From: Bolinopsis microptera
Lineage: Eukaryota > Ctenophora > Tentaculata > Lobata > Bolinopsidae
Direction of reading: 5' to 3'
DNA: 64,000 nt
Assembly: GCF_026151205.1 (NCBI RefSeq)
Contig: NC_087080.1
Location: 9,471,837-9,535,836, forward strand
The translations under genes and the position numbers were made by a program. Shown piece by piece: positions 52,993 to 63,828 of this stretch (the stretch's first letter is position 1; every line of letters starts with the position of its first letter). The notes beneath the pieces were generated by a model that did no database searches, had not been told where the DNA came from, and was given only the letters and a program-made list of their open reading frames with translations.

Positions 52993-54026
52993 AAGTTACT
53001 GGACACAACGGTCATTATATCAGTTTAGTGAATTAGTTAATTAGTTAATTAGTAAATCAGTTATTAGTCATATGGTTATTATTAAGTACTATATATTATA
53101 TGATATTACAAAAATAAACTATGAATATATATTTGCACACAAAAAACCAGAACAAACTGATCACAGACTAGCGGCAACTAATATTAATGGATAAGCCACA
53201 CATCCTAAATTCCAGGTCCATATTTACACTGCCACATTCCCCACTATCACTATTTTCCTATCAGCACAAACCGTAATTAATTGATTTCAACAATCACAAA
53301 CACTACATATCCAAACTAATGACATGGCATAGCAATATCTACGATATCCTAAATCAGTCCCTAACAAACTTAGCGCGAGTCTGAAAGGCTGTTGGAAGCA
53401 CAGAGTGCTCCATATTTTGTTTTAAATCAATAAACCTTTTTTTTTCATTTTCATTTTCTTTTTTTTATAAATTTATTAACTGCGTGCAAATTTGTGTTTC
53501 AGATTTGATCTATTTATGATATATATTTATGATTATGTAATAAAGTTATTAATATTATATTCGTAAACATTGGCTGGCTTACAAACCAGTCCCCAAACAA
53601 ACAAACAAATCTAGCAACCATCAGAAAAATGTCCTCTTCCTTAATGAGCTGGAAATTGTTGGATGCAGCGGAGGTAGCACTCATAGATCAGAGGTTATAA
53701 GATCTAAAATTATAACGTACGGTGGTAGCTGGGTAGAGTTGACCTGGAGTTAGCAGAAGGCAGCTAGAAGTAGATTCTGCTACATGATGTTGGATTCAAG
53801 TTGATTAGCCATAAAAGCCGAGCAGTACTGGAGAGAGCCCCAGGGAGGGAGCTGAAGGCAGCCTTCTGAAACTGAGTATTTTCGCAGTTATACCAAAATT
53901 AAAGTTAGGTGGTATGTGCTGCTCCATAAATGTTATCCTAATGTGTTTATGTTGAACGTTTTACTGTGCTGCAAATATCTTTTTAGCCCGAGATATCATT
54001 ATTAAGTACATGTTTGATCATATTAC
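52993..54026. other. LINE 3' region and inner part of right arm
   Basis: AT-rich 3' sequence runs to about 53470 with aacaaacaaac runs near 53598. An inverted match to the left inner segment follows (53660-53745). Then about 280 bases (53746-54026) have no counterpart on the left side, including ccccagggagggagctgaagg. No gene. Confidence 0.5.
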
Positions 54027-55035
54027 TATTTTATGATGCATGAAGGTTAAAACAGTTTTTAATGAATTTCTATAAACTAAGCTATATAGACCCTATGTTG
54101 CTTTATAGTCGGTATATAAATGTGGCCATTGTAGTTAGTTTGAGCTCAAAGAGAGGCCCCTACAACGTTCAAAAGCCGAGATAGAAAAGTCATATATTTG
54201 CGCCTGGGGGTAATTTAGGAGTTTTGCACCCTAGGGTTAAAACTACTAATAGAATTTGCATACCTAATCAATTCTGATTCAGAATGATCTTACAAAGGAT
54301 CCTATGTTTAGAAACGTTGTAGACACTGAACTTTACACTCGATTTCACTTAACTTCTAGAGTAGATTTTTTGCTTGTGAAAATCAGTTTTTCTGAATTTT
54401 TTCCAAAAATAAGCATTTTGGGCTTTCATGACCTTCATAGTACTAATATAAACATGGTCATTGCGGTCATTTTAAACTCAAGCTTGAGTCTCTAAGACCT
54501 TCAGAAGCTGAGATACATATTTCCCATATACGCACCTGATATGAAATATGGGCGTGGCTCCACAGGGTTGAAACTACTTATAGAATTTGCTTACTTTATC
54601 AATTCTAATTCAGAATGACCTAACAGAGGACCCTGTGTTTAGAAATCTTGTAGACACTGAACTGCTTACTCGATTTTCACTAAATTTCTAGAGTAGATTT
54701 TTTTACTCACGCTCAAGTGAAAATCGGTTTTTCTGAATTTTTTCCAAAAATAAGCATTTTGGGCTTTCATGACCTTCATAGTACTAATATAAACATGTGC
54801 ATTGCGGTCATTTTAAACTTAAATTTGAGTCTCTAAGACCTTCAGAAGCTGAGATACATATTTCCCATATACGCACCTGATATGAAATATGGGCGTGGCT
54901 CCACAGGGTTGGGGCTAGCGACACAAAATTCCCCCCTCGGTGATTTGAGTTACCAATGACCTATTTAACCCGATTCAATAGCAAAAAACTCTGTACATCG
55001 AAGTGCACACTCAACACCTCCCTGCTACTGGAGTA
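54027..55035 (-). repeat. Right inverted arm
   Basis: This is the reverse complement of 47604-48620, with a few substitutions and small indels. The ORF at 54304 is the mirror of one at 48144, so both are shadows of the repeat. Confidence 0.9.
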
Positions 55036-55180
55036 CTAGGTTTGATTTAAACTGTTAGATTAAATTAATCATCATTGTATTTGTAATTTGTAATTTGTAT
55101 TATAATTTTCATTTTTGTTTTTTGAAAAGAAGTTTATACATCAAGAGGGGAAAAGGTGAAAGAAAAGTATAATCTGTAAC

Positions 55181-55257
55181 ATGGGAAAATATTCTAAGCA
55201 TGGGAAAATATTCTAAGCATGGGAAAATATTCTAACTTTCTAAGCATGGAAAAATAT
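55181..55257 (+). repeat. Tandem catgggaaaatattctaag units
   Basis: About four copies of a 19-base unit, the last one diverged. Confidence 0.8.
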
Positions 55258-55309
55258 TCTAGAATTGTTGGTAATAACATCGTGAGTTCAATAAAAATTT
55301 TCAGGGACC

Positions 55310-55440
55310 ACATTCTTGGATACTTTAGGAGAAATGGTCGGGGCCGCTCTGCGGACAGTAGCACAGAAAGACGAAAATCTAGCAGAGAGAACTATTAACA
55401 TAATTTATTCAGAAAGGCCAGCCGTTTCTTGGTGCCGTTT
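55310..55440 (+). other. Exon-like fragment
   Basis: After tttcag an open stretch reads TLGEMVGAALRTVAQKDENL and RTINIIYSERPAVSW. It runs into the tttcttggtgcc module and a G-run, with no donor I can support. The family is unknown. Confidence 0.3.
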
Positions 55441-55467
55441 TAGACAGAAGAACAGTAGTCGTTCTGA

Positions 55468-55514
55468 GGGGGGGGGGGGGGGGGGGGGGGGGCGGGGATC
55501 ACGCCTCCCCCCCC
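55468..55514. repeat. G25 run followed by a C11 run
   Basis: A run of 25 G, one C, four G, a short linker and 11 C. It could form a hairpin or G-quadruplex. The exact length may be unreliable, as homopolymers are error-prone. The glycine-rich ORF across it is an artefact. Confidence 0.85.
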
Positions 55515-55675
55515 CCCTCGCGGCTTCGCTATGTTTATTAATAATAATAATATTCTTGTTTTGTGAATAGAAGTTTATATTTTGTAGTGTAAATTGTTAT
55601 GACTCGGCTAATAATTAATAATTATTAGGCACACTAAAACATGTCATCAGAGAGAAGGGCTTCGCAGCAATCCAA

Positions 55676-55888
55676 AAGGAGGAAACTACCTGTTTTAAGG
55701 AGGAAACTAACTGTTTTAAGGAGGAAACTAACTGTTTTAAGGAGGAAACTAACTGTTTTAAGGAGGAAACTAACTGTTTTAAGGAGGAAACTAACTGTTT
55801 TAAGGAGGAAACTAACTGTTTTAAGGAGGAAACTAAATGTTTTAAGGAGGAAACTAAATGTTTTAAGGAGGAAAATGACTGTTTAAAT
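55676..55888. repeat. 21-bp minisatellite, ten copies
   Basis: aggaaactaactgttttaagg repeats about ten times with one- or two-base variants. Both strands stay open: plus gives RRKLTVL heptads from an ATG at 55641 (81 aa), minus gives SSLKQLV heptads (99 aa). Since 21 is a multiple of 3 this can be chance. Heptads suggest coiled coils if translated. Confidence 0.9.
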
Positions 55889-56418
55889 ATGGAGGAAATT
55901 AACTGATTTTTCAAAGTTGAGGGACGTTTGAGGTATAGTACCAGAAAATATTTATTTTCACAAGAACTCGAAAGACCAAAGCAAATAATATGATAGATTT
56001 GCTAAACACGGGTTTCTGCACCTCTGCACGCGGATTAAAAACATTAAAAACCACATATAAAGCTTTTTGCTGTAGCAACTCCTAAAAGGGCGGCTAGGTT
56101 TGATTTAAACTGTTAGATTAAATTAATCATCATTGTATTTGTAATTTGTAATTGGTATTATAATTTTCGTTTTTATTTTTTTAAAAGAAGTTTATACATC
56201 AAGAGGGGAAAAAGTGAAAGAACCGTATAATCTGTATAAGGGGGAAGAGAAGGCTAAGGTGGAGGGTGGTACAACTACAGACGATGTCTCGGAGTATAAG
56301 CACGCAAGGAATGTGGTAGATAGTAGACTAAAGGTTAGTGACAGTCAAAATAGTAATTGGTATAGTATTATAATTTTTATTCTTGTTTTTTGGAAAGAAG
56401 TTCATACATCAAGATCTT

Positions 56419-56640
56419 AGATCCGGCCTGCGTGAATTTGAAATAGTGAATGATAAACGTGAGATAAAAACTCCCGGACAACTTGAACCGTTTCTCGAAA
56501 CCTTAAACGAAGACCAAAGAAGAGTTTACGACAAAGTTAATAACCATTATCATATAGAACACTTGATGGTACACACGGACAATGGATGCACGGGCAAGGA
56601 GTGCAGTCGTCCCTTATATGTGAGTGGATTTGTATTTTTG
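56419..56640 (+). pseudogene. PIF1-like helicase scrap, N-terminal side
   Basis: It reads LEPFLETLNEDQRRVYDKV and then HLMVHTDNG, followed by KECSRPLYVSG, where the Walker A loop should follow but is lost. LNxDQRxVYDxV directly before the ATP-binding loop is characteristic of PIF1/Helitron-type helicases. The same stretch recurs at 61689 with its Walker A. Confidence 0.6.
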
Positions 56641-57040
56641 TAGTGCAAATCCTTAAAGGGCGGCTACGTTTGATTTAAACTGTTAGATTTGTAATTGGTA
56701 TTATAAATTTCATTCTTGTTTTTTGGTTCGTACATCAAGATCTTAGATAGTTAGATCGATCCGGCCTGTGTGACCTAGAAACGAAGACCAAAGAAGAGGA
56801 CATGGAATGCACAGGTAAGGAGTCCAGCCGTTCCCTTAAATTATATGTGAGTGGATTTATATTTTGTAGTGTAAATTGTTATGACTAGTAAATAGTAATA
56901 AATAATTATTGTTATAGTCCAGTGAATACTCAATACGGGCATCTACCTGCAAGTCCCATTTGGATACTTCTACCTACGATTTAATGTATCTTATTAAGAG
57001 TCTGATACCACTATGACGGTTTTAACAGAAAATATGGTAA

Positions 57041-57256
57041 AGAACTAGAACGTCATGACGTCACAGAAAAGACCGCCACCAAGCTCATGGCCGACCGTGG
57101 GGTCCGGGTTAAATACGAAACCCAATGCGACATCCTACGCCGCATGAAGATAACCGGACCCATGGTTGGCCTGTCAGCAGCGCACGTCGTTAATGCTGAC
57201 GTCTCATCGAGAACATCTATCAGTGTATGGTATGGAGCCAATTGTGGAGCCAATCA
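57041..57256 (+). other. Open fragment of unknown function
   Basis: An open frame reads ERHDVTEKTATKLMADRGVR, ILRRMKITGPMVGL and VSVWYGAN-type ends; the last motif recurs at about 62020 (SVWYGANHGAN). It is GC-richer than its surroundings. It may be part of the gene whose helicase pieces lie around it. The family is unknown. Confidence 0.3.
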
Positions 57257-57527
57257 TAACCACTGCAACAATCATGTTAAATTTATTTATGTTATTTCTT
57301 TATAAGTTTATACACGTGCAGTCTTCCTTGCTCTCTTCTTTTTTTGACTTCTCCTTTTTACTGTCTTCTTTTTTTTCATTCTTTCTTTAATTATTACTTT
57401 TTTAGGTTTTCTTATTTTCTTTTCTTCTTCACAATTTTTTTCTTTCTATAGTTCTGGGTGAAAAACCTCAGATATCATTATTAAATATTATATCGGTCTT
57501 AGATTAATTATTACTTTACACCGTATA
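57257..57527 (+). repeat. About 270-bp direct repeat, left copy
   Basis: It runs from accactgcaacaatcatg to tattactttacac and matches 63304-63562 in the same orientation with scattered changes. The copies bracket the Gypsy element and helicase scraps 6 kb apart. TG...CA ends and a primer-binding site are not visible, so LTR identity is doubtful. Confidence 0.75.
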
Positions 57528-57865
57528 TTTTCCACTGAATGAAATATCGATCAATAGAAACTCATGAAAGAAGACTAAAACAGCCTGAAAGAAAGGGTGT
57601 TTTCAGAAAGCTTGACGACAACCCAAAAGAAGAGGAGGTGTTTGTAAAAACTTTCTATATTATATGATCAGAAACCCAAGGTAACTTAACATTTCTAGTC
57701 TATTTGCCCACAATAAAAAACCAATTTCGATTTACTACCATGAAAATTGTTATATATATTGAACATTGATTGCTATCATAATTTGTTATTAACGATTTGT
57801 TCTTCCCTAGCCTCTTTGATTACGTGTTAACAGCTTGTTTTATTTCTACACTCACGCTACAACAA

Positions 57866-59944
57866 ATGGCGACGAGGACAAAAGAGCCACTAACCGTCAC
57901 ATGCTGTCAAAAAAGCTGGTTTGAAAGATACGAGTTTGAGTTATTGGCGGGAGGACTGGCAGCAGAGGTCCCAGAGTTAGCTAATGACGGTTCTAACCGT
58001 GAGGCTAGAAACATGGCTATAAAGAAGAATTTAGCAGGCTTTATTGCAAGGACAGATGAGAACATTTACAAGCTGTTGAAGTCACTGACCGTAAAAAAGA
58101 TGGAAGACTGCAGTTACGAGGAGTGTAAGAAACTCATTTTAGATCACTTGGCCCCGGCACCAACAAAGTTTGCTCAAAGATACAAACTGAGAAGCTGTGT
58201 GCAGGAGGGCGAAGAATCCACAGCAACCTATGTTTCAAGACTAAGAACAATCGCAAATGAATGTGATTTTGCCAACTACAACGAGGCTATATTGGATCAG
58301 CTGCTCGCTGGACTGAGGAATCAAAAGGTTGTTTCCGAGTTGTTAACTAAGGATGACTTAACACTGGCAACCGCGGTGAAGGAAGCTTTAAGTCGTGAGC
58401 AAGCAAACAGGGAGGCTCAATTCATGAATAACACGTTATCACCGGGAGAGTCATCGAGATCAGTGAACTTTGTGAAACCAACATTCAAAAGAACAATGAA
58501 AAACCTCTATGGGAAGAAGGGGGAAAGTTCAGGTGGTTCGGGTGGAAAGCAGAAAAGTGGAATGCAAAAGGGACTTAAATGTAGACGGTGCGGACTTCGT
58601 GGACATATTGGTGAAAATTGTCAAGTCCGGTATCATATCTGCAAACGTATTGGACACATCTCCAAGAATTGCAAGCAAAACAGCATTGTTCACAACATTG
58701 AACAAGGAGAGTCGAGTTCGGAGAGTTATGAGTTCGGTATGGATGAGAATTGTGAAAATGTCTTGGACAATGAGATTTACCCCGAGTATGATCATGACAA
58801 TGAGTGTAATTCAGTTGAGATTGAAAAAGGTAATGCTAATACATGTTCTTATCTGTGTGCTGATTTCTCTAAACTTACTCATTTAACTGATTCGAAATCT
58901 TCAAATATGTATGTGAGGGATAAGGTGTTTAATGCCTTTGATTTTAGTTATCTTGTTTGTGATCCCGATTCCACTATTACCACTGATAAGTCTGACTTAA
59001 GTTTAGTTTCTGATAATGTGTTTCCGAATGTCAATATGATTGAGTTAAGCAAACCGTATGTAGAAGTAGAAATCAACGGTAAACTTTTGTCTATGGAGTT
59101 CGATTCAGGGTCTGCAGTGTCTGTTGTGAGCAAACGTACATTATTATCTTGTGGCTTGGCCAATTTAACACTTACACCCAGCAGGCAAACATTACGGGTT
59201 GCAAACGGACAAATCAAAACAGTTGACGGCTGTGCTGTAGTTAATGTAGAGTTGAACGGTGAAAAAGCTCATGGAATGCAGCTCTATGTAGCAGAGGACT
59301 TCCCCAGTTTGTTTGGAAGACCGTGGATTGTAAAGTTCTGTGGACAGAATTGGCTAGAGAAGCTGCTCAGCACAAAGTTAGTACATAATTTAGCCCCAGA
59401 CAAATCCCAGCAGGTGTCAGTGAGCTGTGAAAGCTGCTCTGGGAGTGGTGTCGATAAGGGTGACATGCTAACCGATGGTGCGACCGTGAAAAACAGGTGG
59501 AAATGTGAAAACACCTGTACTCGGGTTGATCAATGTCGTAGTATCGCTCAGTTAAAACAGAGCGAGGTGTTTAAATCGGGTTTAGGACTAGTTAAGGGTG
59601 TACAGGCAAGTTTGGTCCTGAAGGACAACTCCAAACCTATTATGATGAAAGCCCGTAGTCTACCCTATGCCTTGAGAAACAAGGTTGAAAGTGAGTTAAA
59701 TGATATGGTTGAAGCGAAGATTCTAACCAAAGTCGAAGACAGTCCACGGGGGACACCCATAGTGCCTGTGAAGAAGGATGGAGGGCGGTCAGTGCGCATT
59801 TGTGGGGATTATAAATCGACCCTGAACAAATGTATCAGCACCCGACAATACCCTCTACCTACCGTGGAGGAATGTCTGAATGCTGTGCAGGGGGGACAAA
59901 CGTTCTCTAAGATTGACATCAAAAAGGCTTATAATAACCTGTAG
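57866..59944 (+). pseudogene. Gypsy Gag-protease-RT (first part, ends at a stop)
   Basis: I place the start at ATG 57866 (MATRTKEPLTV); upstream codons are open but lie in non-coding-like sequence. The Gag body spans to about 225. A CCHC knuckle follows (C239, C242, H247, C252), then a second whose first Cys is Tyr (YHICKRIGHISKNC). The protease has DSG at about 413. The RT begins near 570 (RSLPYALRNKVESEL, ICGDYKSTLNK, FSKIDIKKAYNNL) and is cut by a TAG at 59942-59944 just past the first catalytic Asp. Confidence 0.82.
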
Positions 59945-59999
59945 CTGTTGATAAGAAATGAGGACCGTGTCTTGAATCACCCTGAATACGCACAAAGGG

Positions 60000-60869
60000 T
60001 TGTATCAATGGAATCGCTTGCCGTATGGCATCAGCAGTGCATCGGCTATATTCCAGTCATGTATGGATGACACTCTGTGGGGTGTGCCTATGACGTGCTG
60101 CAGAATTGACGATATATTAGTTTCTGGTCGAAATGAGAGTGACCATCTGATCAACCTCAATAATGTCATAAGTAGGTTGGAGCAGCGAGGTTTTAAATGT
60201 AAAACCGAAAAAACTTCTTTCATGCAAAAAGAAGTTGTCTATCTGGGTCATGTGGTGTCTGCTGAAGGGATCAAACCCGTGAAAAGCAAGGTCGAGAGTA
60301 TGCTGATGGCTCCAGAACCTAGGAATGTGGACGAACTAATTAGTTTTTTGGGGGCTGTGAATTATTACAGGCGCTATTTGCCCAACTTGTCGTCTGTGAT
60401 TGCTCCAATTGAAAGGCTGAGAGCTAAGAATGTAAAGTGGGTGTGGACAAATACCGAAAAGACAGCGTTTAAAATATTGAAAAATCTGCTGGCTTCTAAC
60501 CGTGTATTGACCTTTTACAATCCCAAGCTTCCTCTTAAACTGGACACTGATGCTTCAATCGGTGGCATTGGCGCAGTGTTGTCTCACATTATGCTGAATG
60601 GGGATGAGCGCCCCATTGAGTTCATCTCCCGGACCCTGTCACCGGCCGAGAGGAATTACGCTCAAGTGGACAAAGAGGCCCTGGCCATAGTGTGGGCCAT
60701 AAAGCGCCTACATATTTACTTGTATATGAGACAGTTTACCTTGGTGACAGATCATCGTGCGCTGGTTCGTATATTTGGCGATAAGCCAATTCCAGAGATG
60801 ACTGCCGGTAGGTTAACTAGGTGGGCTTTATTCCTTATGAATTACCAGTATGACATTCAATATATATAA
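60000..60869 (+). pseudogene. Gypsy RT-RNase H (second part, shifted frame)
   Basis: It continues the RT in another frame: WNRLPYGISSASAIFQ, then RIDDILV where most relatives have Tyr in place of Arg in the YxDD box, YLGHVVS and FLGAVNYYRRYLPN. The RNase H follows: LDTDASIGGIGAVLS, DKEALAIVWAIKRLHIY and TDHRALV. It ends at a TAA after YQYDIQYI, before any integrase. The frameshift lies between about 59980 and 60000. Confidence 0.82.
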
Positions 60870-61688
60870 CCAATCTTCGACTATGATCGATTAGAAAAAA
60901 CTAAAACATATTTTAAAATTTAAATAGATTTTACACGGGAGGTTTCGAGTCGTTCAATCAGGGTGTTATGCTACTTCCACTCTTCCAGGAGGATATATTT
61001 AGGTTTACACAGAATCACTGTGATGTACTAAAACCGAGACCAACAGTGCAGTGGATCTACCTGTAAACAGTTCTGACAAAGTGCCCAATCATGATGACAA
61101 GTGAATCTGACGACAAATCTTCTGAATCTTCATCCGGCGAATTGGAAGATAGTTGGGAGGATTAAATCAGAGAACACTATTAATTTATTGTCTAGTGGAA
61201 TGCTTTAAATTTAATGTAATATTGGTCATCGGACCTGTTCAACGCTACAGGTGGCAAGTAGAGATGAACATCTAAGCATTTTGGGGAATATTGGCAATGA
61301 TGAATAAATAAAACCTACAAGTACTATACAGATAACTAATTTATATTATAATTTTCATTCTTGTTTTTTTGAAAAGAAGTTTAATATGCATAATTAATCA
61401 TATTTTGTTGACATCAATTATAGCAGCAAATCAAGTTTCAAATTGTTATGTACAGTTAGTAAATTCTGATTAAATCAGTATAATTATAGAGATGTTGACG
61501 GATGGATTCTATTAACTCAGCAAAAGCTTTTTGCTGTAGCAAATCCTAAAAGCTAAGGGCGGTTACGTTTGATTTAAACTGTTAAGGAGGCACCCCTTGA
61601 GGTTGAGGAGGAACCCCTTGATGTTGAGTAGAAACGCTGGGAAGTCGAGGAGCCCCCAACTAGATAAAAAATAATAAAAAACAAATTT
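60870..61688. other. Stretch after the Gypsy break
   Basis: No integrase or LTR is visible. Repeat modules of the 55-62 kb family reappear (61345 and 61525-61580), and a short ggttgaggaggaacccc duplication lies near 61600. Confidence 0.5.
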
Positions 61689-62272
61689 GTTTACGACAAA
61701 GTTACCAACTATAATCATATAGAACACTTGATGGTACACAAGGACAATGGAATTGCACGGGTAAGGAGTGCAGTCGTCCCTTTAACTTATATGTGAGTGG
61801 ATTTGGAGGAACTGGCGAATCGTACTTGATTAAAGCCTTGCAGGGATATCTATGGGTACAGAAAAACCTGTTGATATTGCTTTAACTGCACCAACGGTAC
61901 TTGCTGCAGCAAACACATTACACAAGGACAATAGATGTGCAAGTAAGGAGTGTAGTCGTCCCCTTAATTTAAATGTGATTTGCATACGTCATATTTTGTT
62001 GACATTAATACATCATGTCAGTGTATGGTATGGAGCCAATCATGGAGCCAATCATATGCATAAGTAGGGTAACTGTACACTTTGTCACTAAAGATTTTCT
62101 CCGTAAGATGGTGGTGATCAGATTTTGGTGGTTTTATTCCTCAAGGTGGCAAGTTCAGGGTATTAATCCCAGAACAGTTGATTTTCAAGGGTGACCTAGA
62201 TGCTCTGATAAACTGGGTGTTTCAAGACCTTGAAGCTCAGTACACAGATCACAGCTCAGCTGGATTGTAAGT
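61689..62272 (+). pseudogene. PIF1-like helicase, broken
   Basis: The pieces come in helicase order: HIEHLMVHKDNG; LYVSGFGGTGESYLIKALQG (Walker A, with Glu at 61817-61819 in place of the essential Lys); after a frameshift IALTAPTVLAAANTLH (motif Ia region). Further on come KFRVLIPEQLIFKGD and LDALINWVFQDLEAQYTDHS, the segment before the C-terminal helicase domain, up to TAA at 62270. The DEAD-box-like and middle motifs are missing. Such helicases are found in Helitrons and in host genes; no Rep domain or Helitron end was seen. Confidence 0.65.
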
Positions 62273-62734
62273 AGAAGCCTGATCTATCATATTTTACCTT
62301 TAAGTTTTTATATTCATAGACATGTCTGAGTGGTTATGTTTTGTTGTTTCACACACATTCATTCCCTTAGCATGTAAATACAACAAAGATGTAAATACCA
62401 CTTTAGTATAGAGGATTCAGGTGAACGGAACGAGAGCTAACCCTGAAGGGAAGGTAGTGTATTGTTTAGCTTATTTTGGTCATTGTTCTTTTTCAGTTTC
62501 TTTAGTCCTAGGTTTGTAGTTTTGGGTTACTACTTTCTAACATACTTTTATATTTACAGGGTTGTTTTTAGTTCTAGTGAGTAGTCGGCTGGTGTAAGAG
62601 TGAAGAGCCAGACAGTTGCCCAACGAACAAAACGAACAAAACTGTACTTGATTAACAACAAAGTCCTCCTTTTTAGGGTAAATTTTCATCTACAAACAGC
62701 AACGAACGAATTGTTACTATCTTAACTTTCACAG

Positions 62735-63303
62735 ATTTCCCAATTCCATGCAATTCAATAAGAACACCTTCCCGCAGATGGAGGACGACAGAGTGGGCAA
62801 AATCACTGACACACGGAATGAAGAAGCTCTACGAGCGATAAAGTACAGGTGCCACGACACAGTAGCTTGTATCAAGGAAGCGGTAAACTCCTCCCTGGAA
62901 GGCTGGACCAGCACTGTTTTGCCAGAGAGAAGCCCTGAACTAATTATTGCTGTTCACCTAGATAAGGACGTTCCTGATCTTTATGTCAATGATAGGTTAG
63001 TTTAATCCTGCCTTTTTGATGCAATAATCTTTGTCCAAATTCCAGTGACAAGCTAATCAGACAACTAACAAAAATTTTTGCAGGACGAACCTGCGACTGT
63101 TCCTGAAATCAGTCTTTCGGGACTTACTGGATGTTGAAGATCTGCAGTTAACTCAGCCCCCCATCCTCAAGGTTTCCCGGGGAAAAAAGCAGTCCATTAT
63201 CAAAATAAAGACAACCCTTGAGATCATTGCGATGCTGAGAGAACTGAAGAGAGAAAGTCACACCTTCCACTCTGATGGCGATATAACCACTGCAACAAAA
63301 TAA
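62735..63303 (+). CDS. Two-exon gene or terminal exons of unknown function
   Basis: Exon 1 (62735-62995) follows a TTTCACAG acceptor, with an internal ATG at 62748. It encodes NTFPQMEDDRVGKITDTR through VHLDKDVPDLYVND and ends in phase 2 at GTTAGT. Exon 2 (63084-63303) follows TTTTTGCAG, reads LRLFLKSVFRDLLDVEDLQL to TFHSDGD and stops at TAA. Phases match exactly. Residues after the Asp fall into the 270-bp repeat, so the true end may be lost. It is acidic and soluble-looking, with no recognised domain. Confidence 0.5.
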
Positions 63304-63562
63304 CCACTGCAACAATCATGTTAAATTTATTTATGTTATTTCTTTATAGACACGGTGCAGTCCCTATCTTCTCTTTTTGGCTTCTCCTTTTTACTGTTTT
63401 TATTTTTTTCATTCTTTCTTCAATTATTACTTTTTTAGATTTTCTTGTGACTTTCTTTTCTTCTTCATAATTTTTTCTTTCTGTCGTTCTGAGTGAAAAA
63501 CCTCAGATATTATTATTAAATATTATATCGGTCTTAGATTGATTATTACTTTACACATTAAT
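63304..63562 (+). repeat. About 270-bp direct repeat, right copy
   Basis: This is the partner of 57257-57527: pyrimidine-rich, ttctttttttca-type tracts, and a shared tcagatat-attattaaatattatatcgg end. Confidence 0.75.
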
Positions 63563-63582
63563 TATTATTACAATATTAATTA

Positions 63583-63828
63583 TTGCTTTATCACATAATA
63601 AGATCCAATAGCTGGAGGCATTGTGAAAGCCAGTGCTCCAGCTGTAGTGCACCGAAATCCGGGGGGACCTCGGTGCAGGGGTATCCTGGGGAGTGGCGCT
63701 GCAGATGCTGCAGATTCAGCAATTTTGAATTCAGGGTGGAATGTCGGAGCTGCTATAAAATAAAGGGAACATTGCCTGAGACGAAAGAGGAAAAGCAGGA
63801 GAGAGAGAGGAGGCCTGGGAGAAGATGA
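63583..63828 (+). CDS. RanBP2-type zinc finger fragment
   Basis: An open frame contains EWRCRCCRFSNFEFRVECRS followed by C, which satisfies W-x-C-x2-C-x3-N-x6-C-x2-C, the RanBP2 zinc-finger consensus (63691-63756). A Lys/Glu/Arg-rich tail follows and the frame closes at a TGA (63826-63828); another frame stays charged after that. Such fingers bind RNA or ubiquitin. Upstream Cys pairs (CESQCSSC) may be a degenerate second finger. The gene continues beyond what can be followed, perhaps past the window. Confidence 0.5.
   Translation: MLYHIIRSNSWRHCESQCSSCSAPKSGGTSVQGYPGEWRCRCCRFSNFEFRVECRSCYKIKGTLPETKEEKQERERRPGRR

Larger units (their letters stand above)
49328..53455 (+). mobile_element. Third LINE, with tandem PHD-like fingers
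   Basis: One long EN-RT ORF, a frameshifted C-terminal piece and a 3' region end near ttaaatcaataaacc and T/A-rich runs (53420-53470). It lies between the arms of the 47604-55035 element. Boundaries are approximate: I see no target duplication or clear poly(A). Confidence 0.78.
47604..55035. mobile_element. DNA element with 1-kb inverted arms and CTA duplication
   Basis: The outer ends TACTCCAGTAGCAGGGAGG (47604) and its inverse (ending 55035) are flanked by CTA on both sides (47601-47603 and 55036-55038). A related locus at about 56080-56110 reads aagggcggctaggtttgattt with a single CTA, an empty site. Arms are 47604-48620 and 54027-55035. Each arm contains a 350-base segment twice. The interior holds a LINE but no recognisable transposase. 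A 3-bp duplication suits Harbinger-like or Zator-like elements; the superfamily is open. Confidence 0.82.
57866..60869 (+). mobile_element. Ty3/Gypsy retrotransposon, truncated
   Basis: It retains Gag, protease, reverse transcriptase and RNase H in the usual Ty3/Gypsy order. It stops after the RNase H region, so integrase and the 3' end are missing. No LTR or primer-binding site was found next to it. A stop codon and a frameshift lie in the reverse transcriptase. Confidence 0.85.
55036..61600 (+). repeat. Dispersed module family between 55 and 62 kb
   Basis: Three modules recur in the same order: gggcggcta-gtttgatttaaactgttag (55036, 56090, 56650, 61560); attataattttcattcttgttttttgaaaagaagtt (55090, 56160, 56365, 56700, 61345); and aaggagtgcagtcgtccctt beside helicase scraps (56590, 56815, 61765, 61945). 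This looks like several old, diverged tandem duplications of one locus. The CTA element at 47604 inserted into another member of the family. Confidence 0.7.

Noticed and set aside
48144-54495. Identical 63-codon ORFs at 48144-48335 (minus) and 54304-54495 (plus)
   Set aside because: Mirror copies within the 1-kb inverted arms; no known domain and no start context.
55316-55570. Glycine-rich 84-codon protein
   Set aside because: The glycines come from the G25 homopolymer; only the part before it might be an exon.
55641-55888. CRISPR array at the 21-bp repeats
   Set aside because: No spacers between units; it is a plain tandem minisatellite in a eukaryotic genome.
57257-63562. The 270-bp repeats as Gypsy LTRs
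   Set aside because: No TG...CA ends, no primer-binding site or polypurine tract next to them, and unrelated helicase sequence lies between them and the Gypsy body.
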